This document shows positions 8,399 through 17,327 of a stretch of DNA of 41,558 nucleotides, in pieces. How positions within the stretch are numbered: position 1 is the first letter of the stretch; every line of letters begins with the position of its first letter. A program made the translations under genes and the position numbers. The stretch lies in contig JADGEY010000002.1 in NCBI GenBank assembly GCA_016744185.1, positions 1 through 41,558 of the forward strand, read 5' to 3'. The stretch comes from Emcibacteraceae bacterium. GTDB lineage: Bacteria > Pseudomonadota > Alphaproteobacteria > Sphingomonadales > Emcibacteraceae. The notes beneath the pieces were generated by a model that was given only the letters and a program-made list of their open reading frames with translations, did not search any database and was not told the origin of the DNA.

Positions 8399-10228
8399 TT
8401 ATTCTAGTTCTTCTTTTATCATTTCGATCTCAAGCCATTCTTCTTCTTTAACGGCGAGCTTATTTTGAAGGTCAGTGACCGCATCATTAATCTTATTAAA
8501 GCCAGCGGGGTCTTTGGTGTAAAAACCACCTTCACTAAGTTTTGTTTGGTATTTTGCGATGGTTTTTTCAAGCTCTGCTATTTCTTTTGGTAGATTATCC
8601 AGAGCATATTGCTGTTTAAAGCTTAGTTTTTTTTTAGTAGAATCTGTGCGAGGCTTTTGTGTTTTTTTAGAAAATTTCTTCGGCGGTGTAAAATCATCAT
8701 CATCAAGATTAATCAGAGATCCGCCCGCTTTTTTCTGTTGAAGATAATCTGTATAACCGCCTGCATATTCAACTGCTGTGCCGTCCCCTTCTAAAACAAT
8801 GGTAGAGGTAACGAGGCGGTCAAGGAAATCACGGTCATGGCTGACCAGTAGAAGCGTGCCGTCATATTTTTCTAACATCTCTTCCAAAACGTCCAGCGTA
8901 TCCATATCAAGATCATTAGTTGGCTCATCAAGGATTAAAAAATTCGTTGGGTGTGCAAGGGTTTTTGCCATAAGAAGCCTGTTTTTCTCACCGCCTGACA
9001 GAGCAGATAAAGAAGTATGCGCCTGCCCCGCATCAAAGAGGAAATCTTTCATATATCCAATAATATGTTTGGATTGTCCCCGCACCATAATATGATCGCC
9101 GCCGTCGCTTAAAGTCTCCCAAATAGTATCATCGTCGTTTAAAAGCCCCCTATGCTGATCAAGAAAAGTTGGGACAAGATTTGTGCCAAGTTTTATCGTC
9201 CCGCTATCAGGCTGTAGGCTTCCCGTAAGCATTTTAAGAAGAGTGGTTTTGCCCGCTCCATTAGGACCAATAATCCCAATGCGCTTGCCCCTTAAAACCC
9301 GAAGGCTAAAATTTTCAAATAAAACCTTGCCGCCAAAGGATTTAGATATTTTGCGCACTTCAATGACTTTTTTACCAGAAGCATCGCCAGAATCTGCGCC
9401 AAGCTTAACTTTGTCTTTAACCTTGATTTGGGACGAGCGTTCCCCCCGTAATTTATCAAGATTTCTCATGCGCCCCATATTTCTTTTACGCCGAGCAGAG
9501 ATTCCTTTATGAGACCATTCGGTTTCTTTTTCGATTAATTTATCAAGCTTAGAGCGTTCAATGACTTCATGTTCCATGATGGTAACAGACCATTCATCAA
9601 AATGAGCAAAGCCTTTATCAAGGCGGCGAACAGCCCCTCGGTCAAGCCAGAAGCATTGCTTGGTTAGATGATTCAGAAAAGCCCTATCATGGCTAATCAC
9701 AACCACAGCGCCCCTGTAGCGGGCAAGTTTTTCTTCTAGCCATTGGATTGTATTAATGTCCAAATGGTTGGTTGGCTCATCAAGAAGCAAAATATCTGCA
9801 TTGCTAATCAGAGCGCGGCAAATGGCAGCTCGCCTGCGCTCTCCGCCTGAAAGGTCTTTACAAAGAAGGCTGGGATCAAGTTTAATTTCATCTAGCAGGA
9901 TATAGGCCTGATATTCCTCATCTTCCTGCGATGCATTTAATCCCGCGGCCACATAATCAAAAGTAGTCTCATAAGCAGAAAGACTAGGGTCTTGTTCTAG
10001 GTAAGTGACGGAGCAGCCAGGCTGAATAAAAATCTTTCCATGATCAGGTTCTATCGTTCCTGCGAGAACTTTCATTAATGTTGATTTTCCAGAACCATTA
10101 CGCCCGACAAGAGAGATGCGATCTCTCTCGCTAATGGCAAGTTCTAAATTTTCAAAAAGAGGCTCTGCACCAAAACGCAGCGCAAGGTCTGTCACGGATA
10201 ATAACGGGGGTGATGATGGGGAGGCCAC
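8399..10228 (-). CDS. uup: ABC-F family ATPase (Uup-like)
   Basis: 609 aa with two ABC domains (GRNGSGKSTLMK, LSGGERRRAAICRALI; GPNGAGKTTLLK, LSGGEKNRLLMAKTL), inter-domain linker and C-terminal coiled-coil tail. Confidence 0.88.
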   Translation of the reverse strand: MASPSSPPLLSVTDLALRFGAEPLFENLELAISERDRISLVGRNGSGKSTLMKVLAGTIEPDHGKIFIQPGCSVTYLEQDPSLSAYETTFDYVAAGLNASQEDEEYQAYILLDEIKLDPSLLCKDLSGGERRRAAICRALISNADILLLDEPTNHLDINTIQWLEEKLARYRGAVVVISHDRAFLNHLTKQCFWLDRGAVRRLDKGFAHFDEWSVTIMEHEVIERSKLDKLIEKETEWSHKGISARRKRNMGRMRNLDKLRGERSSQIKVKDKVKLGADSGDASGKKVIEVRKISKSFGGKVLFENFSLRVLRGKRIGIIGPNGAGKTTLLKMLTGSLQPDSGTIKLGTNLVPTFLDQHRGLLNDDDTIWETLSDGGDHIMVRGQSKHIIGYMKDFLFDAGQAHTSLSALSGGEKNRLLMAKTLAHPTNFLILDEPTNDLDMDTLDVLEEMLEKYDGTLLLVSHDRDFLDRLVTSTIVLEGDGTAVEYAGGYTDYLQQKKAGGSLINLDDDDFTPPKKFSKKTQKPRTDSTKKKLSFKQQYALDNLPKEIAELEKTIAKYQTKLSEGGFYTKDPAGFNKINDAVTDLQNKLAVKEEEWLEIEMIKEELE

Positions 10229-10467
10229 AGCCTGAATCCTACTCTAAAATTTATAATTGAGGGTTAGGTAGCATATAAGAGAGCAAATGTTAATGGCTGG
10301 AACGCTCTTTATGAAAGAAAAGACATAAAAGGCAGGTTTTTTAATTTCCAATCATTCTTCATAGCGTGGTATATTAGCGGGCAGCGGTAATTATGGACAT
10401 GAAATAATGATTGGTTTAATGTGTATCTGTAGGGTTGAGGTATTTCTGAAATTACTCTGTTTTGATC

Positions 10468-11514
10468 TCAATTGTTTCCGTGTAAGAGTTGGTCCTCACG
10501 CAGACGATTATATGCAGCAGCAATATCGTTATCTGAGAAATTATTATTTTTATGGTCATTCCAATTTTTCACAGCAACAATCATTGCATCATCACCAGCG
10601 ACATTTTCATGTTTTGCTAAATAATGGATGCTCGCTAAAAGCTCCATGCCATATGGATTTTCATACCCTTCAATCAGCAAACTAATTTTTTTAATTATCT
10701 CAAGTGCAAATTTATTTTCTGGTTTCAACAATTCTTCATCGGCCATTGGAAGTGCGGCAGCAGAAGCTTGACTTTCTGGTTCATCTTTATCATATCCAAC
10801 AATATAATTCTGCGAATTCATAGCTTTTAAGGCAGATTTAAGTTGTTCGGAATATGGTCCGTGGCGATTTCGAGCGAATTCAAAAGGATAATCAATGCCA
10901 AGAACCTTTAAAAAATATGTAATTTTTTGAACACATATGCGGGTTAAACTACCACCAAAATAATCTTCAAACTGATCAATAGATTTTACAAGAACAGCAC
11001 GACCAAGTGTCATCGTTGCCGGCACCGTCATATGTTCAGGGTTCATTTCATGTTCCCGTGGTGTATATACGTGAAATTTAACATCCGGAAGGGCGGCACA
11101 TTTTTCTTCAATTAACTGACGAACCTTATCCCACGGTAAACCACCATTACCACAACCAAGCGGAGGCAATGCAACAGATTTAATCCCCAAGGCTCGCACT
11201 TGTTTGACAAAAGAATCTAGTCCATCAATAATATATTCAATCTTAGACTTTGCTCGCCAATGTTGTTTGGTTGGGAAATTAATTAAAAACCTTGGGCCCT
11301 TGGCGAACATTCCACTATTATCGTGAATATACATCATACCGGGAGATAGTTCTTTAGCATCACAGAGTTTTTTATACATCTTAAAATTATCCGGCCAGCG
11401 GCGCTTAAATTCCTTAGCAACACCTTTACCCATCACGCCAACACAGTTAACGGTATTTACAATCGCTTCTGATTGATCATCAAACATGTCACCTTTGATA
11501 TAAATAATAGCCAT
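10468..11514 (-). CDS. darG: DarG-type macrodomain antitoxin (ADP-ribosyl-DNA glycohydrolase)
   Basis: N-terminal macrodomain 'IYIKGDMFDDQSEAIVNTVNCVGVMGKGVAKEFKRRWP...FLINFPTKQHWRAKS...ALPPLGCGNGGLPW'; C-terminal domain 'KITYFLKVLGIDYPFEFARNRHGPYSEQLKSAL' as in DarG; 4-bp gap after the upstream DarT-like ORF. Confidence 0.85.
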   Translation of the reverse strand: MAIIYIKGDMFDDQSEAIVNTVNCVGVMGKGVAKEFKRRWPDNFKMYKKLCDAKELSPGMMYIHDNSGMFAKGPRFLINFPTKQHWRAKSKIEYIIDGLDSFVKQVRALGIKSVALPPLGCGNGGLPWDKVRQLIEEKCAALPDVKFHVYTPREHEMNPEHMTVPATMTLGRAVLVKSIDQFEDYFGGSLTRICVQKITYFLKVLGIDYPFEFARNRHGPYSEQLKSALKAMNSQNYIVGYDKDEPESQASAAALPMADEELLKPENKFALEIIKKISLLIEGYENPYGMELLASIHYLAKHENVAGDDAMIVAVKNWNDHKNNNFSDNDIAAAYNRLREDQLLHGNN

Positions 11515-11518
11515 GATA

Positions 11519-12130
11519 TTAATAATAACAATCAGGGTTGCAATATACAGGTATTTCTAGCCCTGCTTTTCTGATCATTCCTTCCACCTGCTGTTTAACC
11601 TTATCTGATTTATTATGTTGATACCTACATACACCATTATATCCTATTTCTGGAATCTGTGCTTTTAAGTTACCTTCATCGAAAACAGACCAATCTATAT
11701 GAGTTTCAAGGCAATTTAAATCAGATTCATATTTTGGCTGTGGTGACATTGAATTACATGCAACATTTGTAAAATAGAGACTATCCCTATGTTGAGTAAA
11801 AGAGCTTGTATGAGATACTATGAAAGCAAGGTCTTCATTTGACGATTTTCTAAGAGGTACGCCAGCAACATCATTTAAATCAACATTACCGCACGAGATT
11901 GTATAGGCCATACTTGTGCAAGGAGAAAAATAAAAAGGAAGATAATTATGCAAATTATTGCCGCATGGCGTTGAATAGTCTGTACCACGCCGATTATTAA
12001 TATTTTCATAGGATATTGAGTGTTGTGGTTGGGTCCTGTAATTTTTAGCATATATTGCTCCATCATTGAGAAATTGTTGAATATTTTCCCAATATGTCAT
12101 ACGGAATATATGGCGGTGATTAATAGTCAA
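11519..12130 (-). CDS. DarT-like (DUF4433) DNA ADP-ribosyltransferase toxin, possibly degenerate
   Basis: 'FRMTYWENIQQFLNDGAIYA', 'LHNYLPFYFSPCTSMAYTI', 'SNEDLAFIVSH...LYFTNVAC', terminal 'VKQQVEGMIRKAGLEIPVYCNPDCYY' match DarT layout; paired with darG. Start codon is TTG. Confidence 0.75.
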   Translation of the reverse strand: MTINHRHIFRMTYWENIQQFLNDGAIYAKNYRTQPQHSISYENINNRRGTDYSTPCGNNLHNYLPFYFSPCTSMAYTISCGNVDLNDVAGVPLRKSSNEDLAFIVSHTSSFTQHRDSLYFTNVACNSMSPQPKYESDLNCLETHIDWSVFDEGNLKAQIPEIGYNGVCRYQHNKSDKVKQQVEGMIRKAGLEIPVYCNPDCYY

Positions 12131-12228
12131 TTTGCATCACTCTTTATCTTTTTTATCATATCATCAGATATGTTTTTATTAAACTTACATTTAACTTCCA
12201 ACAAATCAAGGAGGTAAGGCAAATTTAT
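12127..12228 (-). pseudogene. C-terminal remnant of an unidentified gene upstream of darT
   Basis: 34-codon open frame INLPYLLDLLEVKCKFNKNISDDMIKKIKSDAN* whose TGA overlaps the TTG start of the DarT-like ORF (TTGA). Confidence 0.35.
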
Positions 12229-12287
12229 TTATTCATACCGGTCTGCATAATGCACTAGAAGGCAAAACACCAATAGATTATATTTAA
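12222..12287 (+). mobile_element. Probable C-terminal remnant of an IS3/IS481-like transposase
   Basis: Reads NLFIHTGLHNALEGKTPIDYI*; 'HxAL.GKTP..Y' resembles the C-terminal tail of rve-type transposases. Only about 20 residues. Confidence 0.4.
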
Positions 12288-12410
12288 AATATCCTAGACG
12301 AGGGCAGTAAAAAGTCTTAAGATATATGAGCTATTACATAGTTAAATTCGTTATTTGCAGCAGGCTTAAAGCTCCATATAAAGAAGAGAGATAAGCTTTT
12401 AGGATATAAA

Positions 12411-13550
12411 ATGTTTAAAATAAGCGCGCAGTTTGATTCAGGAAATATTGAGGTTATTAAGGCAGAATCTCCTCATGATATTCGTCTTAATATCAAAAAA
12501 GATAATGGTTCAGACTTTTATCAATGGTTTCATTTTCGCCTAACAGGGGCAAAAGGGCAGCTTTGTTCTATGACAATCGAAAATGCGGATGGCGCTGCCT
12601 ATAAAGAAGGCTGGCCTGATTACCAAGCGGCCGCCTCTTATGACCGGGAACATTGGTTTCGGGTCAGTACAGTTTATAAAGATGGGCAATTAACTCTTCA
12701 ACATATCCCTGAAACAGATAGTGTTTATTATGCTTACTTTGCCCCCTATTCTTATGACCGTCATCAAACGCTTATTTCTACGGCGGCGGCGCATGATGGG
12801 GTCTCGCTTGAGGTGATTGGTCAAACCTGCGATGGGCGTGACCTTGATCTTTTAACCATTGGCACTCCAAATAGCATGGGAGGAGAGGGCAAAAAGAAAA
12901 TCTGGATTTACGCACGCCAGCATCCGGGAGAGACAATGGCGCAGTGGCTAGCTGAAGGCATTTTAAACCGCTTTTTAGATGATACAGATGCGCTTGCAAA
13001 GAGTCTGCTTGAAAAGGCGGTTTTCTATATCATGCCCAATGTTAACCCCGATGGTTCTGTCCGTGGTCATCTGCGCTGTAATGCGGCTGGGCGTAATCTT
13101 AACCGTGAATGGGAAAGCCCCTGCAAAGAAAAATCCCCTGAGATTTATTATCTACGGGCAAAGATGGATGAATATGGCGTTGATTTCGCTCTTGATTGTC
13201 ATGGTGATGAGGCTTTGCCCTATAATTTTATAGCTTCTTTTGACGGCATTCCTAATTTGGACGCTGACAAGTTAGAAACCTCTTACCAATATCAGCGTGC
13301 CTTGATGAGTATTAATCCTGATTTCCAAATGGAAAAAGGCTATGATGTTGATCCTGCGGGAACGGCAGATCTTTCGATTAGTACCAACCAAGTCGCTCAT
13401 CGCTACGGCGCTGTTGCGATGACGCTCGAAATGCCCTTTAAAGATACCGAGCGCACCCCCAATACAGAAACAGGCTGGTCGCCTGCCCGCAGTATTAAAT
13501 TGGGCTATAGCTGCCTTGATGCTCTCTCTTTAACCTTTAACCGGCTTTAA
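12411..13550 (+). CDS. M14-family zinc carboxypeptidase (cytosolic/Nna1-like)
   Basis: 'IWIYARQHPGETMAQWLAEGIL', 'YIMPNVNPDGSVRGHLRCNAAGRNLNREW', 'DFALDCHGDEALPYNF' plus N-terminal beta-domain (WFHFRLTGAKG..., YYAYFAPYSYDRH). Confidence 0.92.
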   Translation: MFKISAQFDSGNIEVIKAESPHDIRLNIKKDNGSDFYQWFHFRLTGAKGQLCSMTIENADGAAYKEGWPDYQAAASYDREHWFRVSTVYKDGQLTLQHIPETDSVYYAYFAPYSYDRHQTLISTAAAHDGVSLEVIGQTCDGRDLDLLTIGTPNSMGGEGKKKIWIYARQHPGETMAQWLAEGILNRFLDDTDALAKSLLEKAVFYIMPNVNPDGSVRGHLRCNAAGRNLNREWESPCKEKSPEIYYLRAKMDEYGVDFALDCHGDEALPYNFIASFDGIPNLDADKLETSYQYQRALMSINPDFQMEKGYDVDPAGTADLSISTNQVAHRYGAVAMTLEMPFKDTERTPNTETGWSPARSIKLGYSCLDALSLTFNRL

Positions 13551-13575
13551 CCTTTAACCGGCTTTAATTTTTAAC
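13529..13575. repeat. Short tandem repeat across the M14 peptidase stop codon
   Basis: TTTAACCTTTAACCGGC x2 (13529-13545, 13546-13562), then a partial third unit TTTAATTTTTAAC. Confidence 0.85.
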
Positions 13576-13588
13576 AGATTGTAATTTT

Positions 13589-14629
13589 ATGGATGTTGTT
13601 ACCGCTTTTACCACAGATATGATCAAAAGCCTTATGGATGATCTGCCGCAAAAGGACTTAAAAATTCTAGAACAAGCAGAGCAGCGACAAGAAATGCTCA
13701 CCAAGCCTTCGGGGGCTTTGGGCAGGCTTGAAATTATTACGGTCGAGCTTGCCGCTTGGCAGAGCAAAGTGAACCCCACGCTTGACAATGTCCAGTGCCA
13801 TATTTTTGCAGGAAATCACGGCATAGCCCAAAGAGGCGTATCAGCATTTCCCTCGAGCGTTACGGCTCAAATGGTGCAAAATTTTGAAAATGGCGGTGCG
13901 GCTATTAACCAGCTTTGCGAAGCCTACGGCGCAAAATTACAGGTCACTGAAATTAATTTAGATGAGCCGACAAAAGATTTTACGAAAGAGCCTGCCATGA
14001 GCCTTCTGGAAACAGAAGAAGCCTTTGCCATTGGTCAATATCAGCTTGATCCGAGTTCTGATCTTATCTTGGTGGGTGAAATGGGCATTGGTAATTCTAC
14101 TGTTGCTGCTGCGATTTGCTACTTTCTTTACGGCGGCGAGCCAAGCGATTGGACAGGCAAAGGCACAGGCGTTAATGAAGAGATTATCAAAAGAAAAAAC
14201 ACCCTTTTAGAAGAAGCGATGATACAGCACGGCGCAGAAATTAAGGGTAACCCTCTTAAAATATTGCAATATGTGGGAGGGCGAGAATTTGCGGCTCTTT
14301 GCGGGGTTATTTTTGCCGCTCGGCTTCATAAAGTGCCTGTTATTTTAGATGGTTTTATCAGCACAGCCGCCGCCGCTATTTTACATAGTATGAATGACAC
14401 CGCTCTAAAGCACTGCCTTGCAGGTCATGTTTCAAGCGAACAAGCACACCGAAAACTGCTCCATAAAGTACGTCTTAAACCCCTGATAAATTTTGATATG
14501 AGACTGGGCGAAGGCTCTGGTGCAGCTCTTGCTTTGGGAGTTTTAAGAGGCGCTGTCGCAGTTCACAATGGAATGAGTACATTCGAAGAAGCCGCTGTCT
14601 CTCATAAAAACAGCGGTGTAAAGCAATAA
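13589..14629 (+). CDS. cobT: Nicotinate-nucleotide--dimethylbenzimidazole phosphoribosyltransferase
   Basis: 346 aa; 'LTKPSGALGRLE', 'FAGNHGIAQRGVSAFPSSVTAQMVQNFENGGAAINQL', 'GEMGIGNSTVAAAI', 'LDGFISTAAAAIL', 'DMRLGEGSGAALAL'. Confidence 0.95.
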   Translation: MDVVTAFTTDMIKSLMDDLPQKDLKILEQAEQRQEMLTKPSGALGRLEIITVELAAWQSKVNPTLDNVQCHIFAGNHGIAQRGVSAFPSSVTAQMVQNFENGGAAINQLCEAYGAKLQVTEINLDEPTKDFTKEPAMSLLETEEAFAIGQYQLDPSSDLILVGEMGIGNSTVAAAICYFLYGGEPSDWTGKGTGVNEEIIKRKNTLLEEAMIQHGAEIKGNPLKILQYVGGREFAALCGVIFAARLHKVPVILDGFISTAAAAILHSMNDTALKHCLAGHVSSEQAHRKLLHKVRLKPLINFDMRLGEGSGAALALGVLRGAVAVHNGMSTFEEAAVSHKNSGVKQ

Positions 14630-14914
14630 CCTAGAGGTAAGTATTTGGAAACAAGCCTAAATAAAAAGTTCACTCTGGGGAAGAGAAAAAAATTAGTCTT
14701 AGGCAGGTTGTTTTTATGTTTTTTCCCTATATGCAGCCCAGTATTGATCTTGCAAACAACGTGATTAAAGGCTTGAAAAATGAGCAAGCCTGATTTAAAG
14801 TTTAAGTTTAAGCCCCATATAAATATTGTTAAAAATGGTTTTTTTAAAAGATAAATAAACTAGTCTTAAACAAGTTATGCCTCTGCTCTGGACCCTCTTA
14901 AAAGAATTTTTACA

Positions 14915-15703
14915 ATGACCCTTTTCAAAGATATTTTAGCCGCTTTCCTCTTTCTTACTAGATTCCCTTTGCCCGCGTCAGATGCCATAAGAATGCGCCC
15001 GATCACCTCTTGTTATTGGGCGTTTCCTCTGGTTGGCATGGTCATCGGCACCCTCATGGCAGGGCTTTATTATCTTAGCCTATGGGCAGGGCTTTCCCCT
15101 CTTATTTCTATTATTTTAACCCTTATCGGGTCTGCTATAATGACGGGCTGCTTTCATGAAGACGGGCTTGCCGATATGGCGGATAGTTTTGGCGGTTGGG
15201 GCTGTAATAAGAAACTGGCGATCATGAAAGATAGTCGTATTGGAACTTATGGCTCGGTTGCTCTTATTCTTATTTTTGCATTAAAAATTGCGGCTCTTAG
15301 TGAAATATCGAACAAGATCTTGCTCTCTGATATGATTGAAACGAGCATAAAATATGATTTTACTCTCCCCCCCATGCTGATTTTTTTTACTGTAATATCC
15401 TGCCTCTCCCGAAGCTTTATTTTCATTCCCTGTCTTTTTCTAAAGCCTCTTTCAGAAATAACCAACAGTGGAAGCACAACATTTCCAAAGCTTATCATTC
15501 CGCTTATTCTTGGAATAATGATTTCTTTTTTACTGCTGCCGATCATGATCGCTTTTCTTTTAAATATTTCTGCCCTAATAATGTCCCTAATCATAACCGC
15601 TATAAGCTACCGTCAAATTAGAGGTTATACAGGGGATGTTTTAGGTGCAACCCAGCAAATGAGCGAAGCTGCTCTCTATCTTAGCCTCACCCTTGTTATT
15701 TAA
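14915..15703 (+). CDS. cobS: Adenosylcobinamide-GDP ribazoletransferase
   Basis: 262 aa membrane protein; 'FLTRFPLP', 'FPLVGMVIG', 'GCFHEDGLADMADSFGG...KLAIMKDSRIGTYG', 'GYTGDVLGATQQMSEAALYL'. Confidence 0.95.
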   Translation: MTLFKDILAAFLFLTRFPLPASDAIRMRPITSCYWAFPLVGMVIGTLMAGLYYLSLWAGLSPLISIILTLIGSAIMTGCFHEDGLADMADSFGGWGCNKKLAIMKDSRIGTYGSVALILIFALKIAALSEISNKILLSDMIETSIKYDFTLPPMLIFFTVISCLSRSFIFIPCLFLKPLSEITNSGSTTFPKLIIPLILGIMISFLLLPIMIAFLLNISALIMSLIITAISYRQIRGYTGDVLGATQQMSEAALYLSLTLVI

Positions 15704-15810
15704 TCTATTGACCAATAAAACGCTTCTCCCTATATATAGCCCCATCCTTGCAAGACTATAGATTGATTGTTGGCGAGGGCAAGACCCAAGGTTTATAGTT
15801 GGTAATAAGA

Positions 15811-15834
15811 GGTTCGTTTTAACGAGCCTTTTTT
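15811..15834. terminator. Probable intrinsic terminator between cobS and the convergent SDR gene
   Basis: GGTTCGTT tt AACGAGCC hairpin (one G-T pair) followed by a T-tract. Confidence 0.7.
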
Positions 15835-15893
15835 ATTGGATGGTTTTCACTCTTTTAGTAAGGTTTTTTCACTAGGGAAAATAGCACGCCCCT

Positions 15894-16664
15894 TTAATAT
15901 TGGTTCTTCCAAGCCCCATCGAGAACCAGCGTTTCCCCGACCATATAATCACTCGCTCTGCTACCGAGGTAAAGGGCTGTGCCTGCGATGTCTTCTGGCT
16001 CGCCAAGCCGTCCTTTGGGAATGGTTTTTATCACCGCTTCTTTATGATGCTTTAGCAGCCCCTTTGTCATTTCACTTGGGAAAGGGCCAGGAGCGATGGC
16101 ATTGGCATTAATATTCTCTTCAATTAATTTCTTGCCAAGAACTTTTGTCATATGAATAACCGCCGCTTTACTTGCCGAATAGCTGTAGGTTTCATATTCA
16201 GGAACCCATTTGCCATCTACAGAGGCGATATTAATAATTTTTGCCCCCTTCTTGGCGGCTTTTAAGAGGGGCATCATTTTTTGGATAAGAAAGAAAATGC
16301 TTTTTACATTCAAATCCATGATTTTATCCCATGCTTGTTCCGAAAAACCCTCAAAAGGAGCAAGCCATACAGCCCCTGCATTATTAACGAGGATATCAAT
16401 CGATTGTTCTTTTTCCATAATCCCAGAAACAAAAGCCTCTATACCCTCCAGCGTAGATAAATCCGCTTGTACAGCGATCACTTGCCCAGAGCAAGGCAAA
16501 GCATTTAGCTCATCCGCTTTATTTTGACAATCCCCTAATTTACGAGAACAAATATAGGTTTTTGCGCCATTTTCGGCAAAGCCGCGGGCAATCATTGCCC
16601 CAATGCCGCGCGAGCCGCCTGTGACCACGGCGGTTTTTCCTGAAACGTCAAATAGGTTTTTCAT
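15894..16664 (-). CDS. SDR-family oxidoreductase
   Basis: 256 aa; 'KTAVVTGGSRGIGAMIARGF', 'LVNNAGAVW', 'YSYSASKAAVIHMTKVL', 'NAIAPGPFPSEMT'. Confidence 0.92.
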   Translation of the reverse strand: MKNLFDVSGKTAVVTGGSRGIGAMIARGFAENGAKTYICSRKLGDCQNKADELNALPCSGQVIAVQADLSTLEGIEAFVSGIMEKEQSIDILVNNAGAVWLAPFEGFSEQAWDKIMDLNVKSIFFLIQKMMPLLKAAKKGAKIINIASVDGKWVPEYETYSYSASKAAVIHMTKVLGKKLIEENINANAIAPGPFPSEMTKGLLKHHKEAVIKTIPKGRLGEPEDIAGTALYLGSRASDYMVGETLVLDGAWKNQY

Positions 16665-16678
16665 CGCTCTTTTTCTCT

Positions 16679-17314
16679 TTAGGGTGCGTCAAATTGATTT
16701 TCGGGCAGCGCGCTGATAAAAGCATCTAAATTATTAAGATTATCCGTAATGCGAAGAATATTCGGGAAATCATCTAAAGGACAGTCAAAACGCACCGCAT
16801 TATAAACCTGCGGTACAAGGCAAACATCCGCAAGAGTAACATTGTCCCCATGGCAATATGTGCCTGTGTCTTGCTGCGTTAAGATTGCTTCAAAGGCTTT
16901 GAAGCCTTCTAATATCCAGTGGTGATACCAAGCTGTTTTCTGCTCCTCCGTCACCTCTAACGCTCCCGTTAAATATTTTAACACTCGAAGATTATCAAGA
17001 GGATGAATATCACAGGCAATAATGCCCGATAGCCAGCGCACCCTTGATCTTCCTGTCGCATCTTTTGGTAAAAGAGGAATCTCTGGGTAGGTTTCTTCCA
17101 AATATTCAAGCACCGCTATGGACTGCGCCATGCTAACCTCTTTATCTTTGAAAAAAGGTACAAACCCCTGCGGATTTAAATCAAGATACTCACTAGATTT
17201 ATGATCTCCCTTTAAAAGAGAAAGCGAGATATGATCATAGTCAAGCTGTTTTAAATTAAGTGCAGTGCGAACGCGGTACGCCGCAGACGATCTAAAATAT
17301 CCTGTAAGCTCCAT
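16679..17314 (-). CDS. maiA: Maleylacetoacetate isomerase (GST zeta class)
   Basis: 'YFRSSAAYRVRTALNLKQLDYDHISLSL' (zeta SSCxWRVR-like region), 'NPQGFVPFF', adjacent to fumarylacetoacetase. Confidence 0.9.
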   Translation of the reverse strand: MELTGYFRSSAAYRVRTALNLKQLDYDHISLSLLKGDHKSSEYLDLNPQGFVPFFKDKEVSMAQSIAVLEYLEETYPEIPLLPKDATGRSRVRWLSGIIACDIHPLDNLRVLKYLTGALEVTEEQKTAWYHHWILEGFKAFEAILTQQDTGTYCHGDNVTLADVCLVPQVYNAVRFDCPLDDFPNILRITDNLNNLDAFISALPENQFDAP

Positions 17315-17327
17315 CTTATAAATCCTT

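Noticed and set aside
8778-9512. Plus-strand ORFs of 105 and 109 aa
   Set aside because: Antisense shadows of the intact ABC-F ATPase gene with low-complexity translations.
10407-10685. 92-aa plus-strand ORF (His/Gln-rich)
   Set aside because: Mostly antisense to the darG 3' end; composition reflects the reverse complement of coding sequence.
14630-14914. Possible cobalamin riboswitch between cobT and cobS
   Set aside because: No B12-box-like conserved core seen by eye; cannot be supported without a covariance model search.
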